Positions 51,246 to 61,424 of a DNA stretch of 64,000 nt are shown here, one piece after another; within the stretch, counting starts at the first letter, position 1; every line of letters starts with the position of its first letter. The position numbers and the translations under genes are program-made. The DNA lies in NCBI GenBank assembly GCA_017501665.1, contig JAFVWM010000038.1:133252-197251 (forward strand), given 5' to 3'. The stretch is from Alphaproteobacteria bacterium (GTDB lineage Bacteria > Pseudomonadota > Alphaproteobacteria > RF32 > CAG-239). The notes beneath the pieces were generated by a model, which saw nothing but the letters and a program-made list of their open reading frames with translations, searched no databases and had not been told where the DNA came from.

Positions 51246-51411
51246 GCTCGTTTGCCGTAAGATAGCAATTTGTTTCTGACCATACCTCTTAATGATATTT
51301 CCGGTCTAGCGCCGTAATGTGAAATAATTTCGGCAGCAGCGATAGAGCCTATTATTGCGCAAGTTCCGAGAGATCGACCTTGGGTCATACCATATAAGAA
51401 TCCGGCAGCAT
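51246..51411 (-). pseudogene. Duplicated 3' end of the neighbouring PfkB kinase gene
   Basis: This 166-bp stretch matches the last 55 codons of the kinase at 52470 with only about five base changes (for example GTAAGATAGC versus GTAAGACAGC). It lacks the rest of the gene and its stop codon. The copy breaks off at GGCAGCATA, into unrelated AT-rich DNA. It is a recent partial duplication, placed on the other side of the 51555 gene in the same orientation. Confidence 0.9.
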
Positions 51412-51554
51412 ATTTAATAAAAAAGTGCTATATGTTAGATGTTATCCATCGTAAAGACAGACAAAAAATGCCCGAAAATCGTTAATACAATTTTCGGGGA
51501 TGGCTAGAAAAGGTCTTTGTTGTTATTTAATCCGGATATGAATTTTTAGTACTG

Positions 51555-52235
51555 TTACCTAGAGTTTTGTCGCTTAATAAGCGATGGGTTTACTGGATTT
51601 TTTTGAGCTTTTGTTAGATTGCTAGATTCCTCTTTAATATCTTCATAGCGGGCAGGATCTGTAATTTTTACATATTCTCCCAAGGCGTTAGTAAGGATGA
51701 GTTGAAATTCATAAGAAGCCCGCTCTTTATGAGGTAGCAAATCACCAAGGAAACGTGTGATTTCGTCCTTATTCATCTTTCGAGTTTCATCACCTGTTCC
51801 TATTTGAAATTTATTATCGATAAATGAAGCAGTTCCTTGCTCCGTTGCCATTGCTATACCATTATCTCCGTAATATATTGCAGAAAAACTACTTATTGAT
51901 TTCATTATACCGTTTTCAATTCGCATACTAGAGCTCTCACTCTCGCTTAAAACATCGTATTCTGATAAGCCTCGGTTTTTAATATCAGATAAAAAATCAT
52001 TTTTTGTATATCTGTTATTATGTTTGTTATTTTTGTTATTGCCATATATATATGTATTATCGTTGTTAGTTGTTGTTTTTGCGATAGATGTTTCAGTATC
52101 AGGTGTTTTGGGATTCGAAGGGGCTTTTTGTGTTGTAGTAGCTTGTGTTTTTCCGACGCCTAAAGCCATTAAACCAGCTAAAAGTAAGGTTTTCATTTTT
52201 CCGGTTTTATTTATTTCTTTTTTTTCTTTTTTCAT
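51555..52235 (-). CDS. Secreted hypothetical protein with low-complexity N-terminus
   Basis: This 226-aa protein has a lysine-rich start (KKEKKEINKTGK) leading into a hydrophobic signal MKTLLLAGLMALGVGKTQAT, then a Thr/Pro/Asn-rich linker (QKAPSNPKTPDTETSIAKTT and an Asn-rich stretch NNKNNKHNNRY). The C-terminal domain is compact (SISSFSAIYYGDNGIAMATE onward). No family is recognised. It resembles exported antigens or proteins of cell-surface function. The start at 52235 follows GGAGG by eight bases. It sits between the kinase gene and its duplicated fragment, so the region has been rearranged. Confidence 0.6.
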   Translation of the reverse strand: MKKEKKEINKTGKMKTLLLAGLMALGVGKTQATTTQKAPSNPKTPDTETSIAKTTTNNDNTYIYGNNKNNKHNNRYTKNDFLSDIKNRGLSEYDVLSESESSSMRIENGIMKSISSFSAIYYGDNGIAMATEQGTASFIDNKFQIGTGDETRKMNKDEITRFLGDLLPHKERASYEFQLILTNALGEYVKITDPARYEDIKEESSNLTKAQKNPVNPSLIKRQNSR

Positions 52236-52469
52236 GTCGTAATCCTCCATAATCAAAGAATATATTTTTTGTCTACATCTTAATATTATTATATTTTATA
52301 AAAAAAATTTTGTCAAGTTTGCTGCAAATAGTAATTTTATGTCTTAAAATTTTACAACAATTTATTTTTTATAACAAAAACTTTGAATTCAATATAAATA
52401 TATACAGAAACAGGAAACTGCGAAGGTAAGAGTCTTTGAGTTTATAAAGATTTAATCTGTGTTATAAAA

Positions 52470-53495
52470 TTAGGCTCGTTTGCCGTAAGACAGCAATTTG
52501 TTTCTGACCATACCTCTTAATGATATTTCCGGTCTGGCGCCGTAATGTGAAATAATTTCGGCTGCGGCGATAGAACCTATTATTGCGCAAGTTCCGAGAG
52601 ATCGACCTTGGGTCATACCATATAAGAATCCGGCAGCATACAAATCGCCGGCACCGGTTGTGTCAACTACATTTTCGACAACTTCGGCTTCAACAAAGGT
52701 TTTTGTTCGTCCATTAACAATAGCCGAGCCTTTTTCACTACGAGTAATGGCCGCTATTTCGACATGAGGTTTTATTAAATCAAGACATTCGTAAAAATCT
52801 TCACCTTTGAATAAGGCTTGAATTTCGTTTTCATTTGCAAACAAAATATCTACATTATTTTTGATAAAATCAAGTAAAACGTCTTCTTTATCTTTAATGC
52901 AACTTATGTCTGATAAGGTATAAGCAACTTGACGATTATATTGATGGGCAATTTGAGAGGCTTTTTTTGCAATATTTATGCCATTATCATAGTCTAGGAT
53001 ATATCCTTCAATATAAGTAATGCGACTGGCTTTGATAATGTTTTCATCAACATCATCTTCACTCAAATAGGTATTAGCTCCGAGATAGGTAAACATCGAG
53101 CGTTGAGCATCCGGTGTGACTAATACAATGGAACGACCGGTCATAGGGCCTTCTTTAAGCGGTTCAGTAAAAAAGTCAATACCGGCAGATCCGATATCTT
53201 TGGTAAATTCTTGTCCTAAAAGATCGTCATGAACTTTTCCTATAAAAGCCGGAGCTCCGCCAAGTGAGGCCAAACCGGCGACAGTGTTGGCAGCCGATCC
53301 GCCGGATACCTGACATTCGGGAATAATATCTGCATAAATTTTGCCGGCATCTTGGGCATTTAATAAAGTCATACAATCTTTCGGGAGATTGCGTTCGGTT
53401 AAGAATCGGTCACCGACTTTAGCTAAAACATCAACAATAGCATTGCCGATACCGACAACATCATAATAAGTAGCAACTTCAGTTTGTTTAATCAT
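52470..53495 (-). CDS. PfkB-family carbohydrate/adenosine kinase
   Basis: This 341-aa ribokinase-fold enzyme phosphorylates a sugar or nucleoside; adenosine kinase is the most likely by sequence. The first signature is QVSGGSAANTVAGLASLGGA. The second holds the catalytic Asp in VVDTTGAGDLYAAGFLYG near residue 290. VVGIGNAIVDVLAKVGD at the N-terminus and ANENEIQALF are also typical. The last 55 codons were duplicated to 51246. It ends 75 bp before the ferredoxin gene on the same strand, with a terminator between them. Confidence 0.9.
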   Translation of the reverse strand: MIKQTEVATYYDVVGIGNAIVDVLAKVGDRFLTERNLPKDCMTLLNAQDAGKIYADIIPECQVSGGSAANTVAGLASLGGAPAFIGKVHDDLLGQEFTKDIGSAGIDFFTEPLKEGPMTGRSIVLVTPDAQRSMFTYLGANTYLSEDDVDENIIKASRITYIEGYILDYDNGINIAKKASQIAHQYNRQVAYTLSDISCIKDKEDVLLDFIKNNVDILFANENEIQALFKGEDFYECLDLIKPHVEIAAITRSEKGSAIVNGRTKTFVEAEVVENVVDTTGAGDLYAAGFLYGMTQGRSLGTCAIIGSIAAAEIISHYGARPEISLRGMVRNKLLSYGKRA

Positions 53496-53514
53496 GATAC
53501 CTCTCTTACAAGAT

Positions 53515-53551
53515 AAAAAACTCCTCTTTTTTTGCCAAAAGAGGAGTTTTT
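53515..53551 (-). terminator. Ferredoxin-gene terminator
   Basis: AAAAACTCCTCTTTT / AAAAGAGGAGTTTTT form a 15-bp stem with T-run on the minus strand. It isolates the ferredoxin gene from the kinase. Confidence 0.85.
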
Positions 53552-53569
53552 AATTGATTTTGTTAAAAA

Positions 53570-53809
53570 TTACTCATTTGCGTTTGGCAAATTTTTAGCA
53601 TTTTCTTGAGCGTATTTAACCCATTTTTCATCAGCTTCATCTTCAGGAGTGATAGCTTCTTGCGGGCATTCAGAAATGCAAACACCGCAATCAATACATA
53701 CATCAGGATCAATTACCAACATGTTTTCAGCTTCACGGAAAGCATCAACAGGGCATACTTCAACGCAAGATTTGCATTTTACGCAAGCATCATTAACAAC
53801 AGATACCAT
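53570..53809 (-). CDS. Bacterial 2[4Fe-4S] ferredoxin
   Basis: This 79-aa electron carrier has motif 1 [16 protein letters not shown], which supplies Cys-x2-Cys-x2-Cys-x3-Cys-Pro. Motif 2, [16 protein letters not shown], does the same, so both clusters can be [4Fe-4S]. Most alphaproteobacterial FdxA proteins have a [3Fe-4S] site with CxxCKYTDC; here that insertion is missing. The acidic tail [13 protein letters not shown] is as in FdxA. The start at 53809 follows GGAG by nine bases. Confidence 0.93.
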   Translation of the reverse strand: MVSVVNDACVKCKSCVEVCPVDAFREAENMLVIDPDVCIDCGVCISECPQEAITPEDEADEKWVKYAQENAKNLPNANE

Positions 53810-53887
53810 TATATTAAACTCCAATAGTTGTTTATAAAAAAAATCAGTCTACAATGTAACCAATTTGCAAAATAAATCAAGTATAAT

Positions 53888-53917
53888 CTTGCAATAAATG
53901 AAAAAAGTTACTAACTA
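53888..53917 (+). promoter_or_regulatory. Candidate RpoH promoter of htpG
   Basis: CTTGCA at 53888-53893, 18 bp, then TAACTA at 53912-53917, with GTTAC immediately before. The same arrangement is present before groES. The -35 core CTTG matches the known RpoH consensus. Confidence 0.6.
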
Positions 53918-53959
53918 TGAACTTAGTTACTAATTAAAAAACTTAAAGGAGTTCGTTTT

Positions 53960-55801
53960 ATGTCCGATAAAATAGCCTTTCAGGCCGATGTTAGCAAAAT
54001 GCTCGATATTGTGATAAATTCTTTGTATTCCGAAAAACAAATATTTTTGAGAGAGCTTATTTCAAACGCATCGGATGCTTGTGATAAGTTAAGATATTTA
54101 GCATTAACCTCGCCTGATATTGCCAAAGCTTCGGGGGCTTTTAAGATTGTATTGAAACCTGACCAAAAGGAAAATACCTTAACCGTTTCGGATAACGGAA
54201 TCGGTATGAACAAACAAGATTTGATTGATCATCTGGGAACAATTGCCAAGTCAGGTACGGCAGATTTTGTGAAAAATGCTTCGGATAACGGTTCGATTTG
54301 TGAACTTATCGGACAGTTTGGCGTAGGGTTTTATTCGGCATTTATGGTGGCTGATAAGGTTGAAATCGTTACTAAAAAAGCAGGTGAAGACCAAGCTTGG
54401 AAATGGGTTTCGAACGGAATCGACGGTTTTGAAATTACAGAAGCTAAAAAAGATGTTAATGGTACGGATATTAAATTATTTTTGAAAAAAGATGAAAAAA
54501 ATTATGTCGATACCATTTATTTAAGACAAATTGTCAGAACATATTCAGATCATATTGATTATCAAATTGTGCTTGATTTGGATAAAGTCGGAGAAGAAGT
54601 TATTAATAAAGGTTCTGCTCTTTGGACCAGAAATAAAGCAGAAATTACTAAAGAACAATATCGTGATTTTTATCAACATATATCTCATAATTTTGATGAT
54701 CCATGGCTGACGTTACATTTTAAGGCAGAAGGTAATTTGGAATATACGGGACTTTTATTCGTGCCTAAAAAAGCACCGTATGATTTGTTTCAGCCTGATA
54801 AGAAAAACTCGTTTAAGCTCTATATAAATAAAGTATTTATTTCGGATAAAATCGAACAGCTTATGCCGAATTATTTGCGTTTTGTAAAAGGGGTTATTGA
54901 CAGTGCCGATTTGCCTCTCAATATTTCTCGTGAAATGTTGCAAAACTCACCTTTGATGGAAAAAATTAAAAATGGTACGGTTTCACGTCTTTTAAAAGAA
55001 TTAAAAAAGAAAACTAAAGATTATGATGATTATATTGAATTTTGGAATAATTTCGGAATAGTTTTAAAAGAGGGTATTTATGAAGATATTAAAAACCGCA
55101 TAGAAATTGCCGAAATATCTTATTTTTATTCGACTAATGATAATGTGCGACTGACGTCCTTGGACGAATATATTTCTCGTTGCGGTGAAGAACAAAAGGC
55201 AATTTACTATATTACCGGTGATGATATTGCTGTCTTGCGTAATAATCCGCAGTTGGAAGCATTTAAGCAAAAAGGAATCGAAGTTTTGCTTATGAATGAG
55301 CCGATTGATGAATTTTGGCCTCAAGTTTTGCCAAACTATAAAGGTTACGCAATTAAGCATATTTCTCAGGCCGATGTTGATATGACATGGAAAAGAGAAG
55401 AGAAAAAAGCTGATGAAGGAAGTCTTAACAAACTTTGCGAATTTATGAGTGAAGTTTTGAAAAATGAGGTGGGAAAAGTTATTTCTACCGAAAAATTGAC
55501 TACCTCGCCGGTAAGTTTGACCGTTGAGGGCGGACAAATGAGTTTGCACTTAGAAAGATTGATGAGAAATCATCAACAGCAAACGGCTTTTGCGTCGACC
55601 AGAATATTGGAACTTAATCCGTATCATCCGTTGATTATTAAACTCAGTGATATGATTATGAATGATGAAAATAAAGTAAAAGTTGAAGAAATAACCAAAG
55701 TGTTGCTTGATCAGTCAAAAGTTGCCGAAGGCGAGCCTATATCTGATCCGTCTTTTTATGCTGAAAAAATAAGTGATTATATATTAGCAACACTCGGTTA
55801 A
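53960..55801 (+). CDS. htpG: Chaperone protein HtpG (Hsp90)
   Basis: This 613-aa ATP-dependent dimeric chaperone shows SEKQIFLRELISNASDACDK, SDNGIGMNKQDLIDHLGTIA, the GQFGVGFYSAFMVADKVEIV nucleotide lid, and SEMLQNSPLMEKIKN-type middle domain (here SREMLQNSPLMEKIKNG). No MEEVD end, as expected for bacteria. AAAGGAG lies upstream. It has its own heat-shock-like promoter and ends in a hairpin that overlaps the next gene's start. Confidence 0.97.
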   Translation: MSDKIAFQADVSKMLDIVINSLYSEKQIFLRELISNASDACDKLRYLALTSPDIAKASGAFKIVLKPDQKENTLTVSDNGIGMNKQDLIDHLGTIAKSGTADFVKNASDNGSICELIGQFGVGFYSAFMVADKVEIVTKKAGEDQAWKWVSNGIDGFEITEAKKDVNGTDIKLFLKKDEKNYVDTIYLRQIVRTYSDHIDYQIVLDLDKVGEEVINKGSALWTRNKAEITKEQYRDFYQHISHNFDDPWLTLHFKAEGNLEYTGLLFVPKKAPYDLFQPDKKNSFKLYINKVFISDKIEQLMPNYLRFVKGVIDSADLPLNISREMLQNSPLMEKIKNGTVSRLLKELKKKTKDYDDYIEFWNNFGIVLKEGIYEDIKNRIEIAEISYFYSTNDNVRLTSLDEYISRCGEEQKAIYYITGDDIAVLRNNPQLEAFKQKGIEVLLMNEPIDEFWPQVLPNYKGYAIKHISQADVDMTWKREEKKADEGSLNKLCEFMSEVLKNEVGKVISTEKLTTSPVSLTVEGGQMSLHLERLMRNHQQQTAFASTRILELNPYHPLIIKLSDMIMNDENKVKVEEITKVLLDQSKVAEGEPISDPSFYAEKISDYILATLG

Positions 55802-55828
55802 TCAAATTTTATCTTTTTTGTGATAATG

Positions 55829-55873
55829 AAAGAGCATAATTAATAAAAGGAATCGATTATGCTCTTTGTTTTT
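55829..55873 (+). terminator. Hairpin terminator overlapping the prepilin peptidase start
   Basis: AAAGAGCATAAT (55829-55840) and ATTATGCTCTTT (55856-55867) are perfect 12-bp arms, followed by GTTTTTTG. The right arm contains the ATG of the next gene (55859-55861), and the ribosome site AAAAGG is in the loop. Confidence 0.65.
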
Positions 55874-56521
55874 TGTGCGTTTGTTTTCGGATTTTGCGTG
55901 CCGTATATGGCTAGGCGGTTCAATAAGTTTATGCCGGCAACCTTTGCCGGTGCATTGGTTGAATTGTGCCGACGAGAAAAAAAAGTAAAAGCAATCAGAA
56001 AAAATAAACTTTATAAAAAATTTATGTGGCGATCTTTTATGTGCGGAGTGGTTAATGCGCTAATCGTCGGTTGTGGTATTTATTTTACGACAAGCATATC
56101 TCAGGCATTTTTAACACTTTATATCTGCCTGTTATTTCTTATGGCTGAAATTGATTTTAGAAGTATGTTGTTGCCCGATATTTTAACGATCCCCTTATTA
56201 TTAATCGGCTTGTTTGTGGCTTGTTTCGGGTTAAGCAATATGCAAATGGAAGACAGTGTTGTCGGGGCAATGGTCGGGTATTTTTTGCCTGTTTTGGTAT
56301 GTTTGTTGATTGTTTGGTATAAGAAAGACGCTTTTGGCGGAGGTGACATTAAATTATTGTCGGCATTGGGCGCATGGTTGGGCGTTGAAAGTTTGTTAAA
56401 CGTTATTGCTTTGGCATCGATTTTGGGTATCGTATATGCCATTGTTAAAAGAAAATCATCTTTGGCTTTCGGCCCCATGATTGCAATTGCCGGAATTGTA
56501 ATGGCAATATTAAGATTTTAA
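55859..56521 (+). CDS. Type IV prepilin peptidase (A24 family, CpaA-like)
   Basis: This 220-aa inner-membrane aspartyl protease cleaves leader peptides of type IV prepilins or Flp pilins. It has about six membrane helices. The first catalytic Asp is in EIDFRSMLLPD and the second in the diagnostic FGGGDIKLLSALGAWLG. The N-terminal cytoplasmic zinc-finger/methylase domain of full PilD is missing except for a short basic loop, so it is a short, Cpa-type enzyme. The start lies inside a hairpin. AAAAGG is the ribosome site. Confidence 0.88.
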   Translation: MLFVFCAFVFGFCVPYMARRFNKFMPATFAGALVELCRREKKVKAIRKNKLYKKFMWRSFMCGVVNALIVGCGIYFTTSISQAFLTLYICLLFLMAEIDFRSMLLPDILTIPLLLIGLFVACFGLSNMQMEDSVVGAMVGYFLPVLVCLLIVWYKKDAFGGGDIKLLSALGAWLGVESLLNVIALASILGIVYAIVKRKSSLAFGPMIAIAGIVMAILRF

Positions 56522-56542
56522 GGAATACGGAGGAGATTTTAA

Positions 56543-57292
56543 ATGATTACAAAGAAACAGAATGTAAGCAAGAAAATTGTTAAAAATTTGTACTATGATG
56601 ACGATCAAAGACGTTTAGCCAAATTAGTTACGGGTTTTTCGTTTGAAATGTTTATTATGGGGGTTATTTTGGCTAATGCCATAGTATTGGGGTTGATGAC
56701 GTCTCCTACTATGGATTTTTATTATGGAAACTTGCTTTATTTGTTGGATAGAGTTTTTATGGGTATTTTCATTGTTGAGATGCTCTTAAAAATAATTGCA
56801 TTGAAAAAGAAATTTTTTAAATCGGGCTGGAATATATTTGATTTGACTATTGTGGCGGTTTCATCGCTACCTGTTTTGAGTTCTCTGATTGTGTTTAGAA
56901 CTTTCAGGTTGTTCAGATTATTTAAATATGTTTCGAAATTTGCCAAGATGGATAAATTGATAAAAATATTTTTGGAATTGTTACCCTTGTTTTTGGCATT
57001 TTTGGGAATTTTTGTGATTTCTTTTTATGTTTTTGCAATATTGGCGGTAAATTTCTATGGTGACAGTTTTGCAATCTTTGCCGATTTGGGTAATGCCCTG
57101 TATAGCCTGATCAAAATATTTTTGGTTGATGGTTGGATGGGAATTGTAGCAAGCAAAATTATGTCTGTTTATCCTAATGCTTGGTTGTTTTTTGGTAGTG
57201 TTGCGTTATTTTCGTTTTTGTTTGTAGTAAGTTTTTTGGTGGCTTCGATTACACAAACATTGGCTTTAATGAAAAAACAAGAAATGAAATAA
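56543..57292 (+). CDS. Voltage-gated-type ion transporter
   Basis: This 249-aa protein has six membrane segments in the Ion_trans pattern. S4 carries regularly spaced arginines (FRTFRLFRLFKYVSKFAKM). The pore loop is LYSLIKIFLVDGWMGIV, where sodium channels of the NaChBac group have TLESW; here the selectivity position is VDGW. Ion choice is therefore uncertain, although a cation is likely. GGAGGAG precedes the start, 22 bp after the prepilin peptidase gene. A terminator follows. Confidence 0.85.
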   Translation: MITKKQNVSKKIVKNLYYDDDQRRLAKLVTGFSFEMFIMGVILANAIVLGLMTSPTMDFYYGNLLYLLDRVFMGIFIVEMLLKIIALKKKFFKSGWNIFDLTIVAVSSLPVLSSLIVFRTFRLFRLFKYVSKFAKMDKLIKIFLELLPLFLAFLGIFVISFYVFAILAVNFYGDSFAIFADLGNALYSLIKIFLVDGWMGIVASKIMSVYPNAWLFFGSVALFSFLFVVSFLVASITQTLALMKKQEMK

Positions 57293-57306
57293 TTTGATTT
57301 GTATTG

Positions 57307-57342
57307 AAAAAATGCCCTTGAGAAAAAAAAGGGCATTTTTTG
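57307..57342 (+). terminator. Terminator of the ion-transporter gene
   Basis: AAAAATGCCC / GGGCATTTTTT form a 10-bp stem with T-run, 15 bp after the stop codon. Confidence 0.85.
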
Positions 57343-57353
57343 TGTTCGGAACT

Positions 57354-57383
57354 CTTGACAAGTTAATTTTTGGTAACTAACTA
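57354..57383 (+). promoter_or_regulatory. Candidate RpoH promoter of groES-groEL
   Basis: CTTGAC (57354-57359), 18 bp, then TAACTA (57378-57383), with GTAAC before it. Spacing and sequence match the element at 53888 before htpG. No CIRCE-type inverted repeat is seen. Confidence 0.65.
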
Positions 57384-57423
57384 AAAGATTAGCGTAAATT
57401 AAATATTATGGAGTATTAAAAAA

Positions 57424-57714
57424 ATGAAAATCAGACCTTTGCATGACAGAGTGTTAGTTAAAAGATTGGAAGAAAATAAAAAAACTGCCGGTGGAATTAT
57501 CATTCCTGATACAGCAAAAGAAAAACCTTCGGAGGGGGTTGTCGAAGCTGTGGGCGACGGATACAGAGCCGAAATCGGTCAAGTTGTGCCATTAAGTGTT
57601 AAAGTTGGCGATAAAGTTTTGTTCGGTAAATGGTCGGGCAGTGAAGTAAAACTTAACGGCGAAGAAAGACTTCTTATAAGAGAAGCTGAAATCTTGGGTG
57701 TTGTTGAAGAATAG
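57424..57714 (+). CDS. groES: Co-chaperonin GroES
   Basis: This 96-aa heptameric lid of the GroEL cage has [20 protein letters not shown], the mobile loop [20 protein letters not shown], and ILGVVEE at the end. The length is standard. It is the first gene of the groESL operon; groEL starts 25 bp later. TATGGAG lies ten bases upstream. Confidence 0.98.
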   Translation: MKIRPLHDRVLVKRLEENKKTAGGIIIPDTAKEKPSEGVVEAVGDGYRAEIGQVVPLSVKVGDKVLFGKWSGSEVKLNGEERLLIREAEILGVVEE

Positions 57715-57721
57715 TTTTTAA

Positions 57722-59383
<1,662 letters not shown>

Positions 59384-59403
59384 GTCATAATTGTTCAGAT
59401 AAG

Positions 59404-59438
59404 AAAAAACGACAGTTTTATAAGCTGTCGTTTTTTTT
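59404..59438 (+). terminator. groESL operon terminator
   Basis: AAAAAACGACAG / CTGTCGTTTTTTTT form a stem with eight T's, 21 bp after the groEL stop. It is also usable on the opposite strand for 59443. Confidence 0.9.
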
Positions 59439-59442
59439 GAGA

Positions 59443-59847
59443 TTAATTGAGTTCTTTGTACCATTGGAACTCAATTTTAGGAAGTTTCTTATTGCATTGT
59501 CTGGCGCGATAGTATGCCAGTTCTGTTTCGGGAAACAGGCCAATGACAGCAAATTCTTTGACTTTTTGTGGCCAATATTTGACTAAAGCCAGTTCTTCTT
59601 CCGGAAAAAGAATTTTTTCTTTTAAGATATTAATCCAACGTTCTTGTCGGCTTTTGATAATATCTATCGTTACCTCTGAACAAAGCGTGATATATTGCGC
59701 CAGTTCAAAGAATGTTTCCGGATAATTCACATGCAGTTCTTGCTGAACAGCATTGTAAATTTTGTTGTTTTTTTTGGCAAAAGCTTTAATCTCACTCAAA
59801 TCTAGTTCGAGGATTTGATTAAGTTGTGTTTCTTCATGTTTTTTCAT
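59443..59847 (-). CDS. Hypothetical soluble protein
   Basis: This 134-aa, mostly helical protein starts KKHEETQLNQILELDLSEIK, continues NYPETFFELAQYITLCSEVT and ends KIEFQWYKELN. No motif or family is recognised. The ribosome site is weak. It lies between groEL and the CNNM gene, reading left, and probably ends at the bidirectional hairpin at 59404. Confidence 0.6.
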   Translation of the reverse strand: MKKHEETQLNQILELDLSEIKAFAKKNNKIYNAVQQELHVNYPETFFELAQYITLCSEVTIDIIKSRQERWINILKEKILFPEEELALVKYWPQKVKEFAVIGLFPETELAYYRARQCNKKLPKIEFQWYKELN

Positions 59848-60026
59848 ATAACTAATTAATTAATTTATTTATTTATTAATAATTATTTTGTATGTGGCAT
59901 ATAGCACAATTTTCGTTATTATGCAATATGTTTTTTTATTTCTTGTTTTCATACGTTGACAAAGCAAATATTAATATGTATTATGTTGTTGTTTTTGATA
60001 TTTTATGAGGTACCTGATTTAGAATT

Positions 60027-61364
60027 ATGACACCTGCTTATATATATGTGATCAACATCGCGTTGGTTTTGTTTTTAGTTTTTGCTAATGCCTTTTTCGT
60101 AGTTTCAGAATTTTCAATTGTTAAGATCAGACGTTCAAAGCTTGAGGAACTTGCTCATCAAGGAAGTAAGCGTGCAAAAATAGCTTTGAAAATAAATGAC
60201 AGATTGAACACTTATTTAAGTGCAATTCAGCTCGGAATTACAATTGCTTCACTTGGTTTGGGTTGGATTGGTGAACCGGCTGTTTCAAAACTTTTGGAAC
60301 AATGTTTCGGATATTGGTTGAGTGATAATCCGGTATTGCTTCACTCAATAAGTTTTGGTGTGGCATTTACTTTTATTACATTGTTGCACGTTGTTTTGGG
60401 TGAATTGGTACCAAAATCATTGGCTATCCAAGATACAGAGCGTTATGTTTTGCGAATTGCACCGGCTTTATATACTTTTAACAGAATCTTTTCGCCGTTT
60501 ATTTGGATTTTTGATCATGTGTCGATTTGGATTTTGAAAGCAATGGGTGTAAGACAGGCTGTTGAAGATGAAAATGCTCATTCGGAAGAAGAAATAAAAA
60601 TTATCATTGATGCTTCCCAAGGTGCCGGAATTATTGACGAAACAGAAGGTGAGATTATTCAAAATGCAATTACTTTTTCAGAGATTTGCGCTCATGAAAT
60701 TATGATGCCGAGACAAGATATGAAATGTCTTTATACGCACTATTCTTTTGAAGAAGCTTTGGATTTTATAAAAAAACACGGACATAATCGTTTTCCGATT
60801 TGTGATAAAGATCGTGATCATGTAGTCGGTATGATTCATATTAGGGATTTCTTGGAACATAGTGGAGAAAAGGGTGATAAAGATTTCTTAAAGAAAATAT
60901 CTCGAAAAATTTTGTTTGTGCCGGAAAATAAATCTATTTCAGAAATTTTGCAAGAAATGATGTGTCAAAGAATTCATTTGGCGATTGTGGTCGATGAGTA
61001 TGGCGGAACAGCCGGTATGCTCACTATGGAAGACATTTTGGAAGAGTTGGTGGGAGATATTTTAGACGAACATGATGTTCCGTTATGTGAGCCGATTAAG
61101 AAAATTGATGAAAAAGTTTGCGAGTTTGACGGTACGGTTTTGATTGAGGATGCTTTTGAGTGTATGGAACTGCCGGAAGCTGAGCATGAGGAGTCAACCG
61201 TCGGAGGATATGTGTTCGGTTTGTTGGGACAGATTCCTAAAGTCGGTGATAAGGTTGAAGATGATTATTGCTTTTATGAGGTTATGGAAGTAGATAATAT
61301 GCGAATAACAAGAATAAAGGTAAATAAAAAAGAGCGTATAATTGAAGAAGACGATGATGAATAA
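60027..61364 (+). CDS. CNNM/CBS-domain transporter (hemolysin C/CorC family)
   Basis: This is a 445-aa membrane protein. Residues 1-190 are the CNNM/DUF21 domain with several helices (FFVVSEFSIVKIRRSKLEEL, GELVPKSLAIQDTERYVLRI). Residues 210-330 are a CBS pair (HEIMMPRQDMKCLYTHYSFE, HLAIVVDEYGGTAGMLTMED). The C-terminal CorC_HlyC domain follows (GTVLIEDAFECMEL, ESTVGGYVFGLLGQIPKVGD). The family handles Mg/Co export or related ions. Annotation as hemolysin is historical. The start lacks a well-placed ribosome site. Confidence 0.92.
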   Translation: MTPAYIYVINIALVLFLVFANAFFVVSEFSIVKIRRSKLEELAHQGSKRAKIALKINDRLNTYLSAIQLGITIASLGLGWIGEPAVSKLLEQCFGYWLSDNPVLLHSISFGVAFTFITLLHVVLGELVPKSLAIQDTERYVLRIAPALYTFNRIFSPFIWIFDHVSIWILKAMGVRQAVEDENAHSEEEIKIIIDASQGAGIIDETEGEIIQNAITFSEICAHEIMMPRQDMKCLYTHYSFEEALDFIKKHGHNRFPICDKDRDHVVGMIHIRDFLEHSGEKGDKDFLKKISRKILFVPENKSISEILQEMMCQRIHLAIVVDEYGGTAGMLTMEDILEELVGDILDEHDVPLCEPIKKIDEKVCEFDGTVLIEDAFECMELPEAEHEESTVGGYVFGLLGQIPKVGDKVEDDYCFYEVMEVDNMRITRIKVNKKERIIEEDDDE

Positions 61365-61367
61365 AAT

Positions 61368-61404
61368 AAAAAGAGAGTAATTTTGCAAAAGTTACTCTCT
61401 TTTT
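61368..61404 (+). terminator. Terminator of the CNNM/CBS gene
   Basis: AAAAGAGAGTAA / TTACTCTCTTTTT form a 12-bp stem and T-run directly after the stop codon. Confidence 0.8.
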
Positions 61405-61424
61405 ATACGAAAAGAGATTTTTTT

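Noticed and set aside
57354..57424. CIRCE operator before groES
   Set aside because: No TTAGCACTC-type inverted repeat is present; the RpoH-like element explains regulation better.
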